Source of the DNA: JBQQPY01 sp052258065
Lineage (GTDB): Bacteria; Pseudomonadota; Gammaproteobacteria; Enterobacterales; Enterobacteriaceae
Direction of reading: 5' to 3'
Length of the DNA: 64,000 bases
NCBI GenBank assembly: GCA_052258065.1
Contig: JBQQPY010000002.1
Location: 930,001-994,000, forward strand
Shown here: positions 31,299 to 41,065 of the stretch, piece after piece
How positions within the stretch are numbered: position 1 is the first letter of the stretch
Layout: each line of letters begins with the position of its first letter
Made by a program: the position numbers and the translations under genes
The notes under the pieces: model-generated
The model's database searches: none
What the model was told of the DNA's origin: nothing
Seen by the model: only the letters and a program-made list of their open reading frames with translations

Positions 31299-31323
31299 AT
31301 TTTTGACTAAAATAATCAACTAT
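31299..31323 (-). promoter_or_regulatory. type 1 IscR-binding site upstream of iscR
   Basis: The 25-base minus-strand segment begins ATAGTTGATTATTTTAGTC and fits the known type 1 IscR consensus (ATASYYGACTRWWWYAGTCRRSTAT) at 22 of 25 positions by my count. It is a few tens of bases upstream of the iscR start, as in E. coli. It indicates that autoregulation by [2Fe-2S]-IscR is still encoded, even though the rest of the isc operon is lost. Confidence 0.8.
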
Positions 31324-31504
31324 TTAACTAAGTGATTTTTTAAGTATTTATAGAAAAACAACTCGACTATAATTATATAATCTTATTGTTTATTTTGCTC
31401 CGCAATCCTTGATAGACTGTATATTATTATGTCTACTTTCAATACTACTACGAAGAAGCCAGAGATCAGCGCTAGCAAGTCATAACTTCGGTTTAATCAA
31501 TACT

Positions 31505-32950
31505 CTAATTTAGCTAAAGCACTTTTTATCTATTCCAGTTCATTAAATAGTAATCTATCTATATGATTTAGCTAATTTTTTCTCTGAGGTCTAGATTGCA
31601 CATTTTACAGTCAGGACTTAAGATCAGAAATAATCTGATTGATTAGAGCAGATAGCTCTGCACCTGTAGAAGCGAATAGATGTCTTAAGATTCTTCTACT
31701 GCGAATCATTGAAGTAAGAAAGTTTATAAGACCGGCAGTTGCAGTTTTAAGCCGAGCATCTTGTGACAGTGATAGTATTCATGGTCAGAGCTAAAGAAAT
31801 CCTTAAAAATGGGGGAATACATGATTATCCTCGCTTCAAAAAAGAGCATAACTAGAAGCGTTAATCCGCATTAAAAGTTTTCATCCGCAGGCGGAAGTAT
31901 ACGACGTTTTAAATACATTGATTTTATTAAATTTTTAGGAATCAATTGTACGGATAAAGCGACTGAGTAATAAGGAAATTATCCGAGATTTTACAAATAG
32001 ATGCGCGCAGATCGATTGGCTCAAGCGTTTTCTTTAGAAAAGGCTTGAAGCACTCCCAAGTCGTAAGCCGAGAAACGGGTCTATAACTGCATTATGGATA
32101 ACGATACCGAAGCTAATCTCATTGCGCTAAACTGCAGAAAACCGGCAGAAGGGAGGAAACATTGGATCTTGCAACTTCTTATTAATAAAGCTATAGCACT
32201 GTAATCCGTCAAAATGATCTCGTGTGAAAAGGTGAGGCACACACTAAAAACAAACTGAAACCGTACACGAAGATTGACTGGTTTATGCCGATAGAAACCA
32301 CTGCCGAATGCATTACTTGAGACATTGCGAAATAAAGTTACTTGTTAGTATACACAACGCAACCAGATAAACACCAAGATCGGTTAGCATTTCACTAGTG
32401 ATAACGCTCATATCAAGCATCTTTATCTTCTCTTTAATATGTGACATGTTAATAAAAGAAACTTCAATTACAGGTCAAAAATTGTTGCGTATTAGCATGT
32501 TATGCTAGCGCTTATTAATTACTCTTGCAATCTAACCTTTCTTGAATGCAGCCCTTCCTAAAAAGTATTTTCAGCATTCAAACGAATCTTTCTACTCTAT
32601 TAGGCCTTCATCGTCATGTGATAAGAGTTAAAAAAACCACGCCTGCGATTGCATAAGAGCGCAACGATATAGTTTATGCGCACAAATTATGGCTTAAAGA
32701 AATGTCACATTTTTAACTAGAGAAGCGTATTTTTATTGATGAAAAAGGCGACAACGATAAATATAAGCAAGTCACAAGGTTGCAGAAGACGAAGAGTATC
32801 GAACTGGCGTTCCACGCACGCACTGGGAAACGACGAAACTACTGCTGCATACATCTATTTGCATTAAGTACAAGCACGCTATTCGATAGAGCAATGACCG
32901 GGCATACTTTCCTGCATTTCTTTGCTAGACGGCAGGATATGAACCGGATA
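31505..32950 (+). mobile_element. nested IS630 remnants (type A split by type B)
   Basis: 31505-31760 matches the first part of the type A IS630 element (CTATTCCAGTTCATTAAATAG... CTTCTACTGCGAATCATTGAA). 32500-32950 matches a later part of it, ending with ATAGAGCAATGACCGGGCATAC. Between them, 31780-32345 is a type B IS630 copy ending in TGGTTTATGCCGATAGAAACCACTGCCGAATG. A minus fragment of repeat C lies at about 32380-32460. The order suggests insertion of later elements into an older one, then decay. Confidence 0.55.
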
Positions 32951-32960
32951 TGAGTAAGCT

Positions 32961-34350
32961 CTAGGAAGAATGTTTGCGCGGCGCGATTACCAGATTGCTA
33001 TAGCGTTGGCTTTTCCGTTTCTGAACTAGCCTATAATAGGCAAAACTGCTAACCAGTTTGCCGCTGCTCAGCTCCCGGAAGCGGACAGCAAAATTCGGCA
33101 TAATTCGACGCGTTCTCCTCGCACATAGCCTGCATGGTTCAGGCCAGGCGCGCATATGCAAAGCATATCACCGGGCTCCATTTATTCGTCGATAATTACT
33201 TTAAAACTTGACCTACACTTCCATAAAATCGTTTTCTTCGCTAATAAACGTCAACTCCGGCGAAATATCCAGCGAGAGGAAAACCCTTTTATGTTAACAG
33301 ATTTTGTTAAGCGCAGAGCGCAGACTATCGAGCAGAGGCAGCACAGAATGCAGTTCACAGCTTAGCGTATTATGACCAGAGTAGACGGTGCACGGTGCAG
33401 GTAATAACCAAGCTTCTGAGAAATTCGGCTGATTTGCTCTAGCATAATGGGCTCTGTCATTTCGGTATTAGTGTCGCGATCAGTATGCAATAAGCGCAGC
33501 GTGGTTTGCAGCACCCTCAGTGGTGTTGTCGGGCTGTGAATCGAATCAGACAAGGTGAGCGATATTTCTGATAGCGCGGACGTTCGTTATTCAAAAAAAT
33601 CTTTAGATTTCGCGCTAGGATATCCAATTTTCGGGGTGGGATCTCCTCCAGACGCTTCTATTCATCAACTTTTAGCTTGCGCACTAGCCTGAATCAGATC
33701 TTTAATGGGGCTCCGGCTCCAGTATGTAGCCAGCCACAGCCGCAGCATTACCGGCAGTACATGGGCTAGAAAAACATAGCGAACCGCTCCTAAACCAGAT
33801 TAGTGCACTGCAGATCATGAGAAATCGTATTGAGGATTACAATAGGCAGTGCGGTTAGGCGACCGGTCGCCCGGATAGCGATTGATGGCTATAGCATGGA
33901 TCAAGCCATTATCTCGCTACTCTCGAATTATTTTAGCCGTATCTGGGAAATCAGTTTGTTTCCCACCATCGCGCCGCTAGTAGTATGCGTATCGATATCA
34001 AGCTCGGAATAGCCGGTCTTAGTTAGCGAGCCCTTCTGTAGGCGAGATTACACAGCTAGCACGTAGCGCTGACGCCGGAGCATAGAGTCATTTTCATGAC
34101 AAATCAGCATTAACGCGGCAAATTTGATATCGATATTCGTCGGAAAAGCTATCTACAGCTTGTTATCCTTCCACGGCGCGGGACTAAATAAGATTACTTG
34201 TCCGCGCAGCAGGCGGAATGATGTTTTATCAAAACTGACGCTGTGGTAATAATGGCCACAATGCCGTAGCACAGAGAGAGCGCCAGAACCACGCTAGCTA
34301 CAGCCAATAAAAATATGATGCGCAGAGAAAACAGTTTTTGTGGTGCATAG
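32961..34350 (-). pseudogene. phoQ: phoQ sensor kinase, dead
   Basis: Fragments align in order with PhoQ: FSLRIIFLLAVASVVLALSLCYG (first membrane segment), SVSFDKTSFRLLRG (periplasmic start), LSDSIHSPTTPLRVLQTTLRLL and EPIMLEQISRISQKLGYYLHRA (33362-33553, the His-box and dimerisation region), and a C-terminus ending NLVIAPRKHSS. In the H box the expected THSLKTP has become IHSPTTP, and stops and frameshifts separate the blocks. It lies downstream of phoP as in other enterobacteria. Loss removes Mg2+, pH and antimicrobial peptide sensing. Confidence 0.88.
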
Positions 34351-34371
34351 AAAATAGGCTCATAGAGCTAA

Positions 34372-34464
34372 GTTACTTGGTCTCAGACTATTATATAGAC
34401 CCTCTTTTCACAATAATGTTTGTGAAAAAATGACTACTGCAGGGTATAGTTGAAGGCAAGTATC
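34372..34464 (+). mobile_element. IS481-type end fragment between phoP and phoQ
   Basis: CTTGGTCTCAGACTATTATA-TAGACCCT and GGGTATAGTTGAAGGCAAG match the left end of the IS481 remnants at 12040 and 17505. Only about 90 bases are present, so it is either a solo end or the rest has been deleted. It separates the phoP and phoQ relics. Confidence 0.55.
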
Positions 34465-34484
34465 CGCGATGTAACGCCTAGTTA

Positions 34485-35148
34485 ACATCAAAATGTTATC
34501 CTCGGCCGCTCACTGTAGTGCTTCTACATGTGCGTAATTGGTCTGCATCTTTTTCGCAGATAACCTATTAACACGTCGATAGCGTCACTCTCGCGCAATT
34601 CAACCTCGGGATAAGGTTGCAGTATCAGTGAATCCTTGCTAACGACCTTGCCGGCAGTGCGTATCAATGACTCAATTATAGCGTATTCAAGCGCGATAAG
34701 CCTAATATTAATCCCGCTAATCGTCAGCTTACAGCGTGAAAATTAATGAGAAAGAGCTGCAGCTCGATGACCTGCGACGCCAGCCCGCTGCAGCGGCCTA
34801 TCAACGCCTGAATGCGTTCTATGCGATCTCTTCAAAATGAAATGGCTTGGTAAAATACTCATTCTGCGCCGGATTCCAGCACTATGATTTTATTCTGCTA
34901 GTTTTCACGGACAGTAAGCGCCAGCAGAAGAATTTTGACCCCATTGCTGTGCCATCGGCGAATGAGGTTGAGACTATCCTCATCCGGCAACTCTCAATCA
35001 ATAATGGTGATATCGGGCCGATGCTCATTTAGAATGTAGTCCGCTTTCCTAGCATCCGCGGCAGCATCTCCTGACACACTATTTCACGCAACTGTACTAC
35101 CAGATAATAACGAAGAAGAGAATTCTTTTCTATTATCAGCATTCGTAT
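34485..35148 (-). pseudogene. phoP: phoP response regulator, dead
   Basis: Minus-strand pieces align with PhoP: IRMLIIEKNSLLRYYLVVQL for the receiver start, ADYILNEHRPDITIID and ELPDEDSLNLIRRWHSNGVK with a stop after the phosphoacceptor strand, then FTKPFHFEE-like and KDSLILQLYPE-like segments of the winged helix. The original start codon is now ATA (35146-35148) and several stops are present. It follows purB as in E. coli. With phoQ, a whole two-component system is lost. Confidence 0.88.
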
Positions 35149-35323
35149 CGCAGCTTTTAAATAAAATTACTCTTAACGGATCTGGTGGCGCAATCCGTTT
35201 TATTAAACGGTTATGCTATGGCTGGGGAGAAATGTCTTCCCGGATAAGAAAAGCCGAGAGAGTGGCTGCACTCTGGATCAACAAAGAGCGAGCTAAGGTC
35301 GGTTGCAGGTTCTCTTTTATTGC

Positions 35324-36694
35324 TTATTTTAATTCGTCAACCATCGCTGCAGCGCGGCCGATATAGTTGGCCGGCGTTAGCGTTTTCAGTCGCGCTTTCC
35401 CCACATCCGGCAGCAATAAACTATCAATAAAGGCTTTCATACCTTCAGCGTCGACGCGCTTGCCGCGGGTGAATTCTTTTAGCTTCTCGTAAGGTTTTTC
35501 AATTCCGTAGCGGCGCATCACCGCCTGTATCGGTTCACCTAGGATTTCCCAATTCTTATCAAGCTCCGCCAATATGTTGGTCTGATTGACCTCTAATTTA
35601 CTAATTCCTTTAAGCGTAGACTGGTAAGCGATAAGCGCATAACCAATACCGACGCCTAAATTTCGCAGTACGGTGGAATCAGTCAAATCCCGCTGCCAGC
35701 GCGAGACCGGCAATTTTTCTGCCAGATGATTCATGAGCGCATTCGCCAAGCCTAGATTCCCTTCCGAATTCTCAAAGTCGATAGGATTCACCTTATGCGG
35801 CATAGTTGACGAGCCGATTTCCCCAGCGACGATACGCTGTTTGAAATGATTAAGAGCAATATAGCTCCAAACGTCACGGTCGAAATCAATAACGATAGTA
35901 TTAAATCGCGCAAAGCAGTTGAACACTTCGGCAATATAATCATGCGGCTCGATTTGGGTAGTATAGGGGTTCCAGACGATACCGAATCCGGTAACGAACT
36001 CTTCGCTGAAGCGATGCCAGTCCACCTCCGGATACGAAACCATATGGGCATTGTAGTTACCAACCGCACCGTTAATCTTGCCTAGAATGTCTACCTGTTC
36101 GAGCTGGCGATACTGACGCATCATACGATAGGCGAAATTAGCCATCTCCTTACCAAGCGTCGAAGGCGTTGCCGGCTGGCCATGGGTGCGCGAAAGCAGC
36201 GGAATATCGCGATAACGTCCAGCAAGCTCGGACACGCTGTCGATGATTTGGCGCCAGGCCGGCAGCAAGATAGTTTCGCGGGCGGTGGAGAGCATCAACG
36301 CGTAGGAAAGATTATTAATATCTTCGGAAGTACAAGCAAAATGGATAAAGTCACTCACTGCCCGCAGCGCCGGTTGCCTTGCAACCTTTTCTTTCAGAAA
36401 ATACTCAACCGCCTTCACGTCATGATTAGTGGTACGCTCAATGATTTTAATGCGCTCAGCGTCTTTTACACTGAAATTTGCGACAATCGCGTCGAGGTAA
36501 CCTTTTGCGTGCTCGTCAAAAGGTGGCACCTCTTTAACCGCCTCACAAGCAGCCAGCTTTTGTAACCAGCGCACTTCTACCTGTATGCGGAATTTTAGCA
36601 AACCGAATTCGCTGAAAATAGCACGCAGCGGACTGACTTTGTCGCCGTAGCGGCCGTCGATGGGCGAAACGGCGGTCAGAGAGGATAATTCCAT
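35324..36694 (-). CDS. purB: adenylosuccinate lyase
   Basis: Acts twice in purine synthesis: it releases fumarate from SAICAR and from adenylosuccinate. It has 456 residues, the same length as E. coli. TTNHDVKAVEYFLKEK, FACTSEDINNLSYAL, LLSRTHGQPATPSTLGKEM and the fumarase-superfamily signature GSSTMPHKVNPIDFE with the catalytic Ser are all intact. It ends IGRAAAMVDELK. AGGAG lies 9 bases before the ATG. Its old neighbours hflD (upstream) and phoP (downstream) are pseudogenes, so it survives alone in that cluster with mnmA. Confidence 0.98.
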   Translation of the reverse strand: MELSSLTAVSPIDGRYGDKVSPLRAIFSEFGLLKFRIQVEVRWLQKLAACEAVKEVPPFDEHAKGYLDAIVANFSVKDAERIKIIERTTNHDVKAVEYFLKEKVARQPALRAVSDFIHFACTSEDINNLSYALMLSTARETILLPAWRQIIDSVSELAGRYRDIPLLSRTHGQPATPSTLGKEMANFAYRMMRQYRQLEQVDILGKINGAVGNYNAHMVSYPEVDWHRFSEEFVTGFGIVWNPYTTQIEPHDYIAEVFNCFARFNTIVIDFDRDVWSYIALNHFKQRIVAGEIGSSTMPHKVNPIDFENSEGNLGLANALMNHLAEKLPVSRWQRDLTDSTVLRNLGVGIGYALIAYQSTLKGISKLEVNQTNILAELDKNWEILGEPIQAVMRRYGIEKPYEKLKEFTRGKRVDAEGMKAFIDSLLLPDVGKARLKTLTPANYIGRAAAMVDELK

Positions 36695-36769
36695 CGATTG
36701 CAGCTCCTGAAGAGATTAAGAATTAGTAAGTATCTGTTTAGATTCTTTAAATAACCAATTGCGATTGAA

Positions 36770-37045
36770 TATTAGCTGTAGCCGTCCGCCGCCGACCTAC
36801 CGCCACAGCACGGAAGAACGTATACCGGCCAACAGCACGCCGCGCGCTTTGGCCTAAATCCATATGTTTTGCAATGCCATCAGCGCGCCGATGACCTGGA
36901 TGCGCGATCCGAGCGGGCTTTGAAGCGAAACACGCAAGGGCTGCTCATCGCATTGGCTTTGGTGGGCCAGCTACTGCATAAATCGCGCGGTTTAGCAAAT
37001 ACCGCTAGCGCTAAGGTAATGTTAAAATAGTTCTTGACCAAGATA
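36770..37045 (-). pseudogene. hflD: hflD, collapsed
   Basis: VKNYFNITLALAVFAKPRDLCSSW (37041 downward) matches the HflD start AKNYYDITLALAGICQ. QAKARGVLLAGIRSSVLWR and VGGGRLQL (about 36770-36850) match its end. Most of the roughly 210-codon gene between them has been deleted and frames are shifted. The order mnmA-hflD-purB is the enterobacterial one. HflD is a membrane-associated lysogenisation regulator, dispensable. Confidence 0.85.
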
Positions 37046-37270
37046 ACTCTCTTATCCATTCCCATCTATCCCTGAGGTTAAGCCTACTCGTCTGGCATCC
37101 GCTCAGCAAAGCGGCAGGCAGACTCGCTACGCTTGCAAGGTTATGCCATAAAAGCACGGTTAAACACAAAGGTAAAAGTGCGCAGAGGGCGTTGCCTCAC
37201 TTGAGAAAGGTTTCGCACCACGAAACGCGCCAGGGATGCTGCGGTAAGGACGACACGGGCGCAGGGCATA

Positions 37271-38378
37271 TCAATGAGGTAAAGGCTGGCGTACTTCAAT
37301 AATTCCGCCGCCTAAACAACGTTCCGCCATATAAAATACTGCCGACTGGCCCGGCGTCACGGCGGCCACCGGCTGATCGAAAGTTACCTGCAACTGTCCG
37401 TCTAGTAGCGACGTCACTAGACACGGAATGTCCGGTTGACGGTAACGGATTTTTACCGTGCAATGCAGCGCCTCTGTAAGCGGTTCCCGATCGACCCAGT
37501 GCAACTGGCCGGCGATAAGACCAGTAGACATCAGCCGCGGATGCTGGTGGCCCTGTGCGACAATTAACCGATTATTCTCAAGGTCTTTATCCACGACATA
37601 CCAGGGGGCTTCGCTGCCGGCGCGGGTGCCGCCAATGCCCAGCTCTTTGCGCTGACCTAATGTATAGTACATCAACCCTTGATGATGGCCCACTTCTCGG
37701 CCGTCAACGGACATAATCGAGCCCGGCTGGGCCGGCAGGTAGCGACGAAGGAAATCGCGGAATTTCCTCTCGCCGATAAAACAGATGCCTGTGGAGTCTT
37801 TTTTAGCCGCGGTCGCCAGGCCGAGCTCGGCAGCGATGCGCCGCACTTCCGGTTTAGCGAATTCTCCAATAGGGAACAGGCAGCAGGCAAGCTGCTGATG
37901 ATCCAACGTATAAAGAAAATAGCTCTGGTCTTTATTATTGTCCAAACCGCGCAGCAGGCGGCTTTTGCCGTCAACGTCGACACGTCGCACATAATGTCCG
38001 GTAGCGATAAAGTCAGCACCGAGATCTTCGGCAGCAAATTCTAAAAAAACTTTGAACTTGATTTCCTTATTGCATAAAATATCCGGATTAGGCGTGCGAC
38101 CAGCCTGATATTCAGTGAGGACGTGCACAAAAACGTTATCCCAATATTCGGCAGCGAAATTAACGGTATGCAGTGTTATTCTTAAGGTATCACACACCAC
38201 TTGAGCATCGGCCAGATCGCTTGTCGCTGTGCAATATTCCTCGTTGTCATCCTCTTCCCAATTTTTCATGAATAGCCCCTCCACCCGATAGCCCTGCTGC
38301 TTTAATAACCAGGCACAGACGGAAGAGTCGACACCGCCGGACATACCGACAATTATTTTTTTGACCGTTATCTAACAT
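37271..38378 (-). CDS. mnmA: tRNA 2-thiouridylase MnmA with one-base frameshift near the start
   Basis: ATP-dependent tRNA thiolase that makes s2U34 in Lys, Glu and Gln tRNAs with sulfur relayed from IscS. The long frame starts at an internal ATG (38344): MSGGVDSSVCAWLL, the PP-loop. TPNPDILCNKEIKFK and DSTGICFIGERKF carry the two catalytic cysteines. It ends GGGIIEVRQPLPH. The family start lies upstream: ATGTTAGATAACGGTC at 38378, with GTGAGA ahead, then an A7 tract (38356-38362). With A8 the frame would read MLDNGQKKIIVGMSGG, the expected N-terminus. As written, only the shorter internal start is open, and it lacks the first beta strand of the fold. Confidence 0.93.
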
Positions 38379-38739
38379 GGCATTCTCACGAGATGGATGA
38401 TCGCCGCGCGCGCGCGCCCAATAAATTGGGCAGCATATTTTATCACGATCCGACGCAGTGCGACCAGCTATATCAATAAAGATCTTACCATTCTAAGATT
38501 TGTTAGAGTTGCTGGTTGCCGATCAAATTACACACACAGAATAAGCCATCGTCATTCGCGCTTACATTAAGAAAGATCAAAAAGCGCGATTTGGATAGTG
38601 CTGCCCAAAAGTTTTCTTTTTTCTCAATATATCGGCTAGCAGTAGCCCAAGTTAGTGCTAGAGTCGCGTCATATATTAAATATAGACTGTTATGCAAATA
38701 TAGACTTTATTAGATAGAGTTATCCTATTTAATGCTTAT
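38379..38739. other. no gene; CG-repeat tract upstream of mnmA
   Basis: An alternating CG run covers 38405-38417, followed by the small palindrome CCCAATAAATTGGG. 38503-38713 is open on both strands for about 65 codons, but with no recognisable product. Confidence 0.5.
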
Positions 38740-39110
38740 TGAAAAGATTTCTGATTATAAAGACAGACATATCGGGGCAGCATAATATCGAGCTCTTCAC
38801 TAAAAGTGTGGTAGCGACTTTGCAGCATATCTTCTATACGCTCATCAAAACGCTTGACAACATTATTCTTTTATAGATTCATCTACAGGCTAATACGCTG
38901 TTCTATATTAAGCTCTACACATCAGCCGTTGAATTAATGTCCCTATAGATGGGCATTTTTACAGGCTTAAAAGACGATCTGTAAATTCTTTACTATTTTA
39001 GGTAAGTACCCAATAAATAGCCGTGGACCATGCCAGACTAACAATCGCCAAGAAATATCATGCATTAGCCATGGTCTAGGGTTTGTAGAAACGGATAAGT
39101 AACTAGTATG
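38740..39110 (-). mobile_element. degraded IS481-family fragment
   Basis: Shares AGACAGACATATCGGGGCAG, ATATCTTCTATACGCTCATC, GATCTGTAAATTCTTTACTA and GGTTTGTAGAGACGGATAAG with the minus-strand copies at 42985 and 44810. This corresponds to the second half of the transposase. A short repeat C fragment follows at 39115-39260. Confidence 0.55.
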
Positions 39111-39239
39111 ACATTATATATCAAATAACGGGTAAGGACGCTTGAACTTGATGCGAGCGTGATCTATAAATATTGAGATAGACCATGACCAACCCCATTC
39201 GGCGTGAAAAGGGTATTGTGTTGAGATATTCTTAATAAA

Positions 39240-39640
39240 GTGAGCCTAGTTATTCCTGCTTCTATGCTCAGGCACTTTAGCAAAATCCATTGCTTTCTTT
39301 CCTCTGGCAACTTGCTGTAGCTTGACGCAATTAAATCCGCTTCAGCATTGCGCTTCATCGCTCTGTCATACACTCTTTGGTCGGTTTACAGCAGAACCGT
39401 CTTAAGCCTTTCTGCGAAAAGTAATGTTTACCTGATCGATCTTGCGGGCACCTTTTGCAAAATCTCTGCTAACGCCTTGTCACTCAGTCGCTTTGCGCGT
39501 TCAATTGATGTATTAAAATTTAAAAAAATTAATCGACTCACAACTTTCTGTGCGGCATGCTTGCCCTTGCGCACCAATAATTTTAGTTATGTTCTCTCTT
39601 CAGACGTCAAGATAATAATCTATTTTTCTATTTTTCTATT
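39240..39640 (-). mobile_element. degraded IS630-family fragment, type B
   Basis: On the minus strand: ILTSEERT, then LKLLVRKGKHAAQKVVSRL, then SIERAKRLSDKALAEILQKVPARSIR, and in the next frame MKRNAEADLIASSYSKLPEERKQWILLKCL. This is the N-terminal helix-turn-helix part of an IS630-type transposase (EERxxLexLVRKGKxAAxKV). Frames are broken by stops. A second, plus-strand fragment of the same region lies at 39800-40080. Confidence 0.65.
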
Positions 39641-40149
39641 CCTGCATTTTAGCAGTTCTTATTATTGATACTAGATCTGAGCTAAGACCAAATTTTTTAT
39701 AAACAAATAATTTATTTATTTTTTTGCTTTCCCCAGGTGCAAGATAAAATATCTATAAAATCTTTTAACAAAATAAAATCTAAAATATTCAAAAAGCAAC
39801 CACCTTGCCTGATGCTATAACGGTTAAAAAATTAGACGGGTTAAGTGACCGAGTGACGAGGCGTTAGCTAAGATTTTACAAATAGGTGCCCGCAAGGCCG
39901 ATCGGGTCAAGCGTTGTTTTTTGCAGAAAGTCTTAAAGCAGACATGAGCCGCAAACCGAGCAAACTAGCGCATAACCGCATTCTGGACGCCCAGGCCAAA
40001 ACGCAAGCGCAAGTACTTTGTCGGCGGCCTCAAGACACTACGTATCGACTATGGGCCGTGTCACCCGCAAGTCTACGCATAAAAATTTAGAATATTCTAA
40101 AAAAGATTAGAACTCGGAGGCCACCGATTTCTCATTAAAGGGCATGCCT

Positions 40150-40600
40150 TGACTTGTCTAGAAAAGGTAAAGAAAACTTTTACCAAAACCGCCATCTTTA
40201 TTCTCGAAAATAACGACCGCAGTGAAACTTTTGTTATGAACGAACTTTTAAACACTTACAAAGCTCAACAAAAGATCGAGAGAGGCGTCCGTTTTATTAA
40301 AAGTCCTACTTTCTTAATCTTCTTTTTCTATTTGCAAAATCTGTAATATATTGAAGCACTACTTATGGTAATGAGCTTTAGCCTAATGATCTATTCCTCT
40401 CTGGAATATCGAATACATATTTTTTCAATTCAAGGACGTAGCGCGTTAAGTATGTGCCTTAAAACCGACAGCACCTTGGGTTTTCTTTTTATTCATAGAT
40501 TCAGTGTTGGTGATGGAGCACAGCAAGCATTTAACCTTAATTTTGTTCAGAAGACCATTATTGATGTTCTCGGCAAACAATACCGTTAAATTCATTCCTA
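40150..40600 (+). mobile_element. degraded IS1634-type transposase fragment
   Basis: NNDRSETFVMNELLNTYKAQQKIERGVRFIKSP, then FFFYLQNLQYIEALLMVMSFSLMIYSSLEYRI. It resembles the C-terminal IS4-like DDE region of IS1634-family transposases (YK-Q-xVERGFRFLKDP...MALLMVMxLCLLVYxxLExRLR). Further frames near 40470-40590 continue with a shifted remainder. Only this part is present. Confidence 0.6.
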
Positions 40601-40662
40601 AATTAGGTGCGGAATGGCGGTAAGATGCTCTAGTCACAGATAACACTGTTATACAGCTAAGA

Positions 40663-40680
40663 AGAGGGACGCGACCCTCT
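40663..40680 (-). terminator. terminator after the dapA-bamC operon
   Basis: AGAGGG and CCCTCT form a 6-bp stem with loop ACGCGA, immediately after the relic bamC stop codon. On the minus strand it is followed by TCTTCTT. Its position fits a Rho-independent terminator left from the dapA-bamC unit. Confidence 0.6.
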
Positions 40681-40685
40681 GTTGA

Positions 40686-41065
40686 TTAACGGGTAGATGA
40701 CTGGCTAAATGCTGCCTGGAATGCCGCCAGTAGCGCACCGCTTTTCCACTGAGTTAAGGCATGTCGTTTCGGGTTGATGAACTGCAATGTGTTGCGATCG
40801 CCAAGATCAGCGATCTGCACTTTATAATAGTCGATGTTGCGCAAATCAGGATATTTAGCGCCTAAATTGCGCCAAGTACTGTTGCCTGAGGCGTTATGGG
40901 TCACCGAGACCCTGCATAGCGGACGGCTAGTCTTCCTTCACTTTTATACCGATGCGCGTTAGCGCAGCCGGAAGATGCATCCACACGACATCGTTCGGTG
41001 ATTGCACGACTCGCAAGTAGTAGCCTGCTTTCGGCAACGCCGCTTTACACACTCAGATCGGCGGT
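40686..41065 (-). pseudogene. bamC C-terminal domain, dead
   Basis: Out of frame with the surviving N-terminal half: YYLRVVQSPNDVVWMHLPAALTRIGIKVKED then a stop, and NLGAKYPDLRNIDYYKVQIADLGDRNTLQFINPK...LLAAFQAAFSQ. These match the second helix-grip domain of BamC. Several stops and frameshifts are present, so this domain can no longer be made as one protein with the N-terminal half. Confidence 0.85.

Noticed and set aside
38503..38713. Opposed 64-65 codon frames upstream of mnmA as small genes
   Set aside because: No ribosome site or similarity. Mirrored open frames on both strands are usual for a low-stop stretch.
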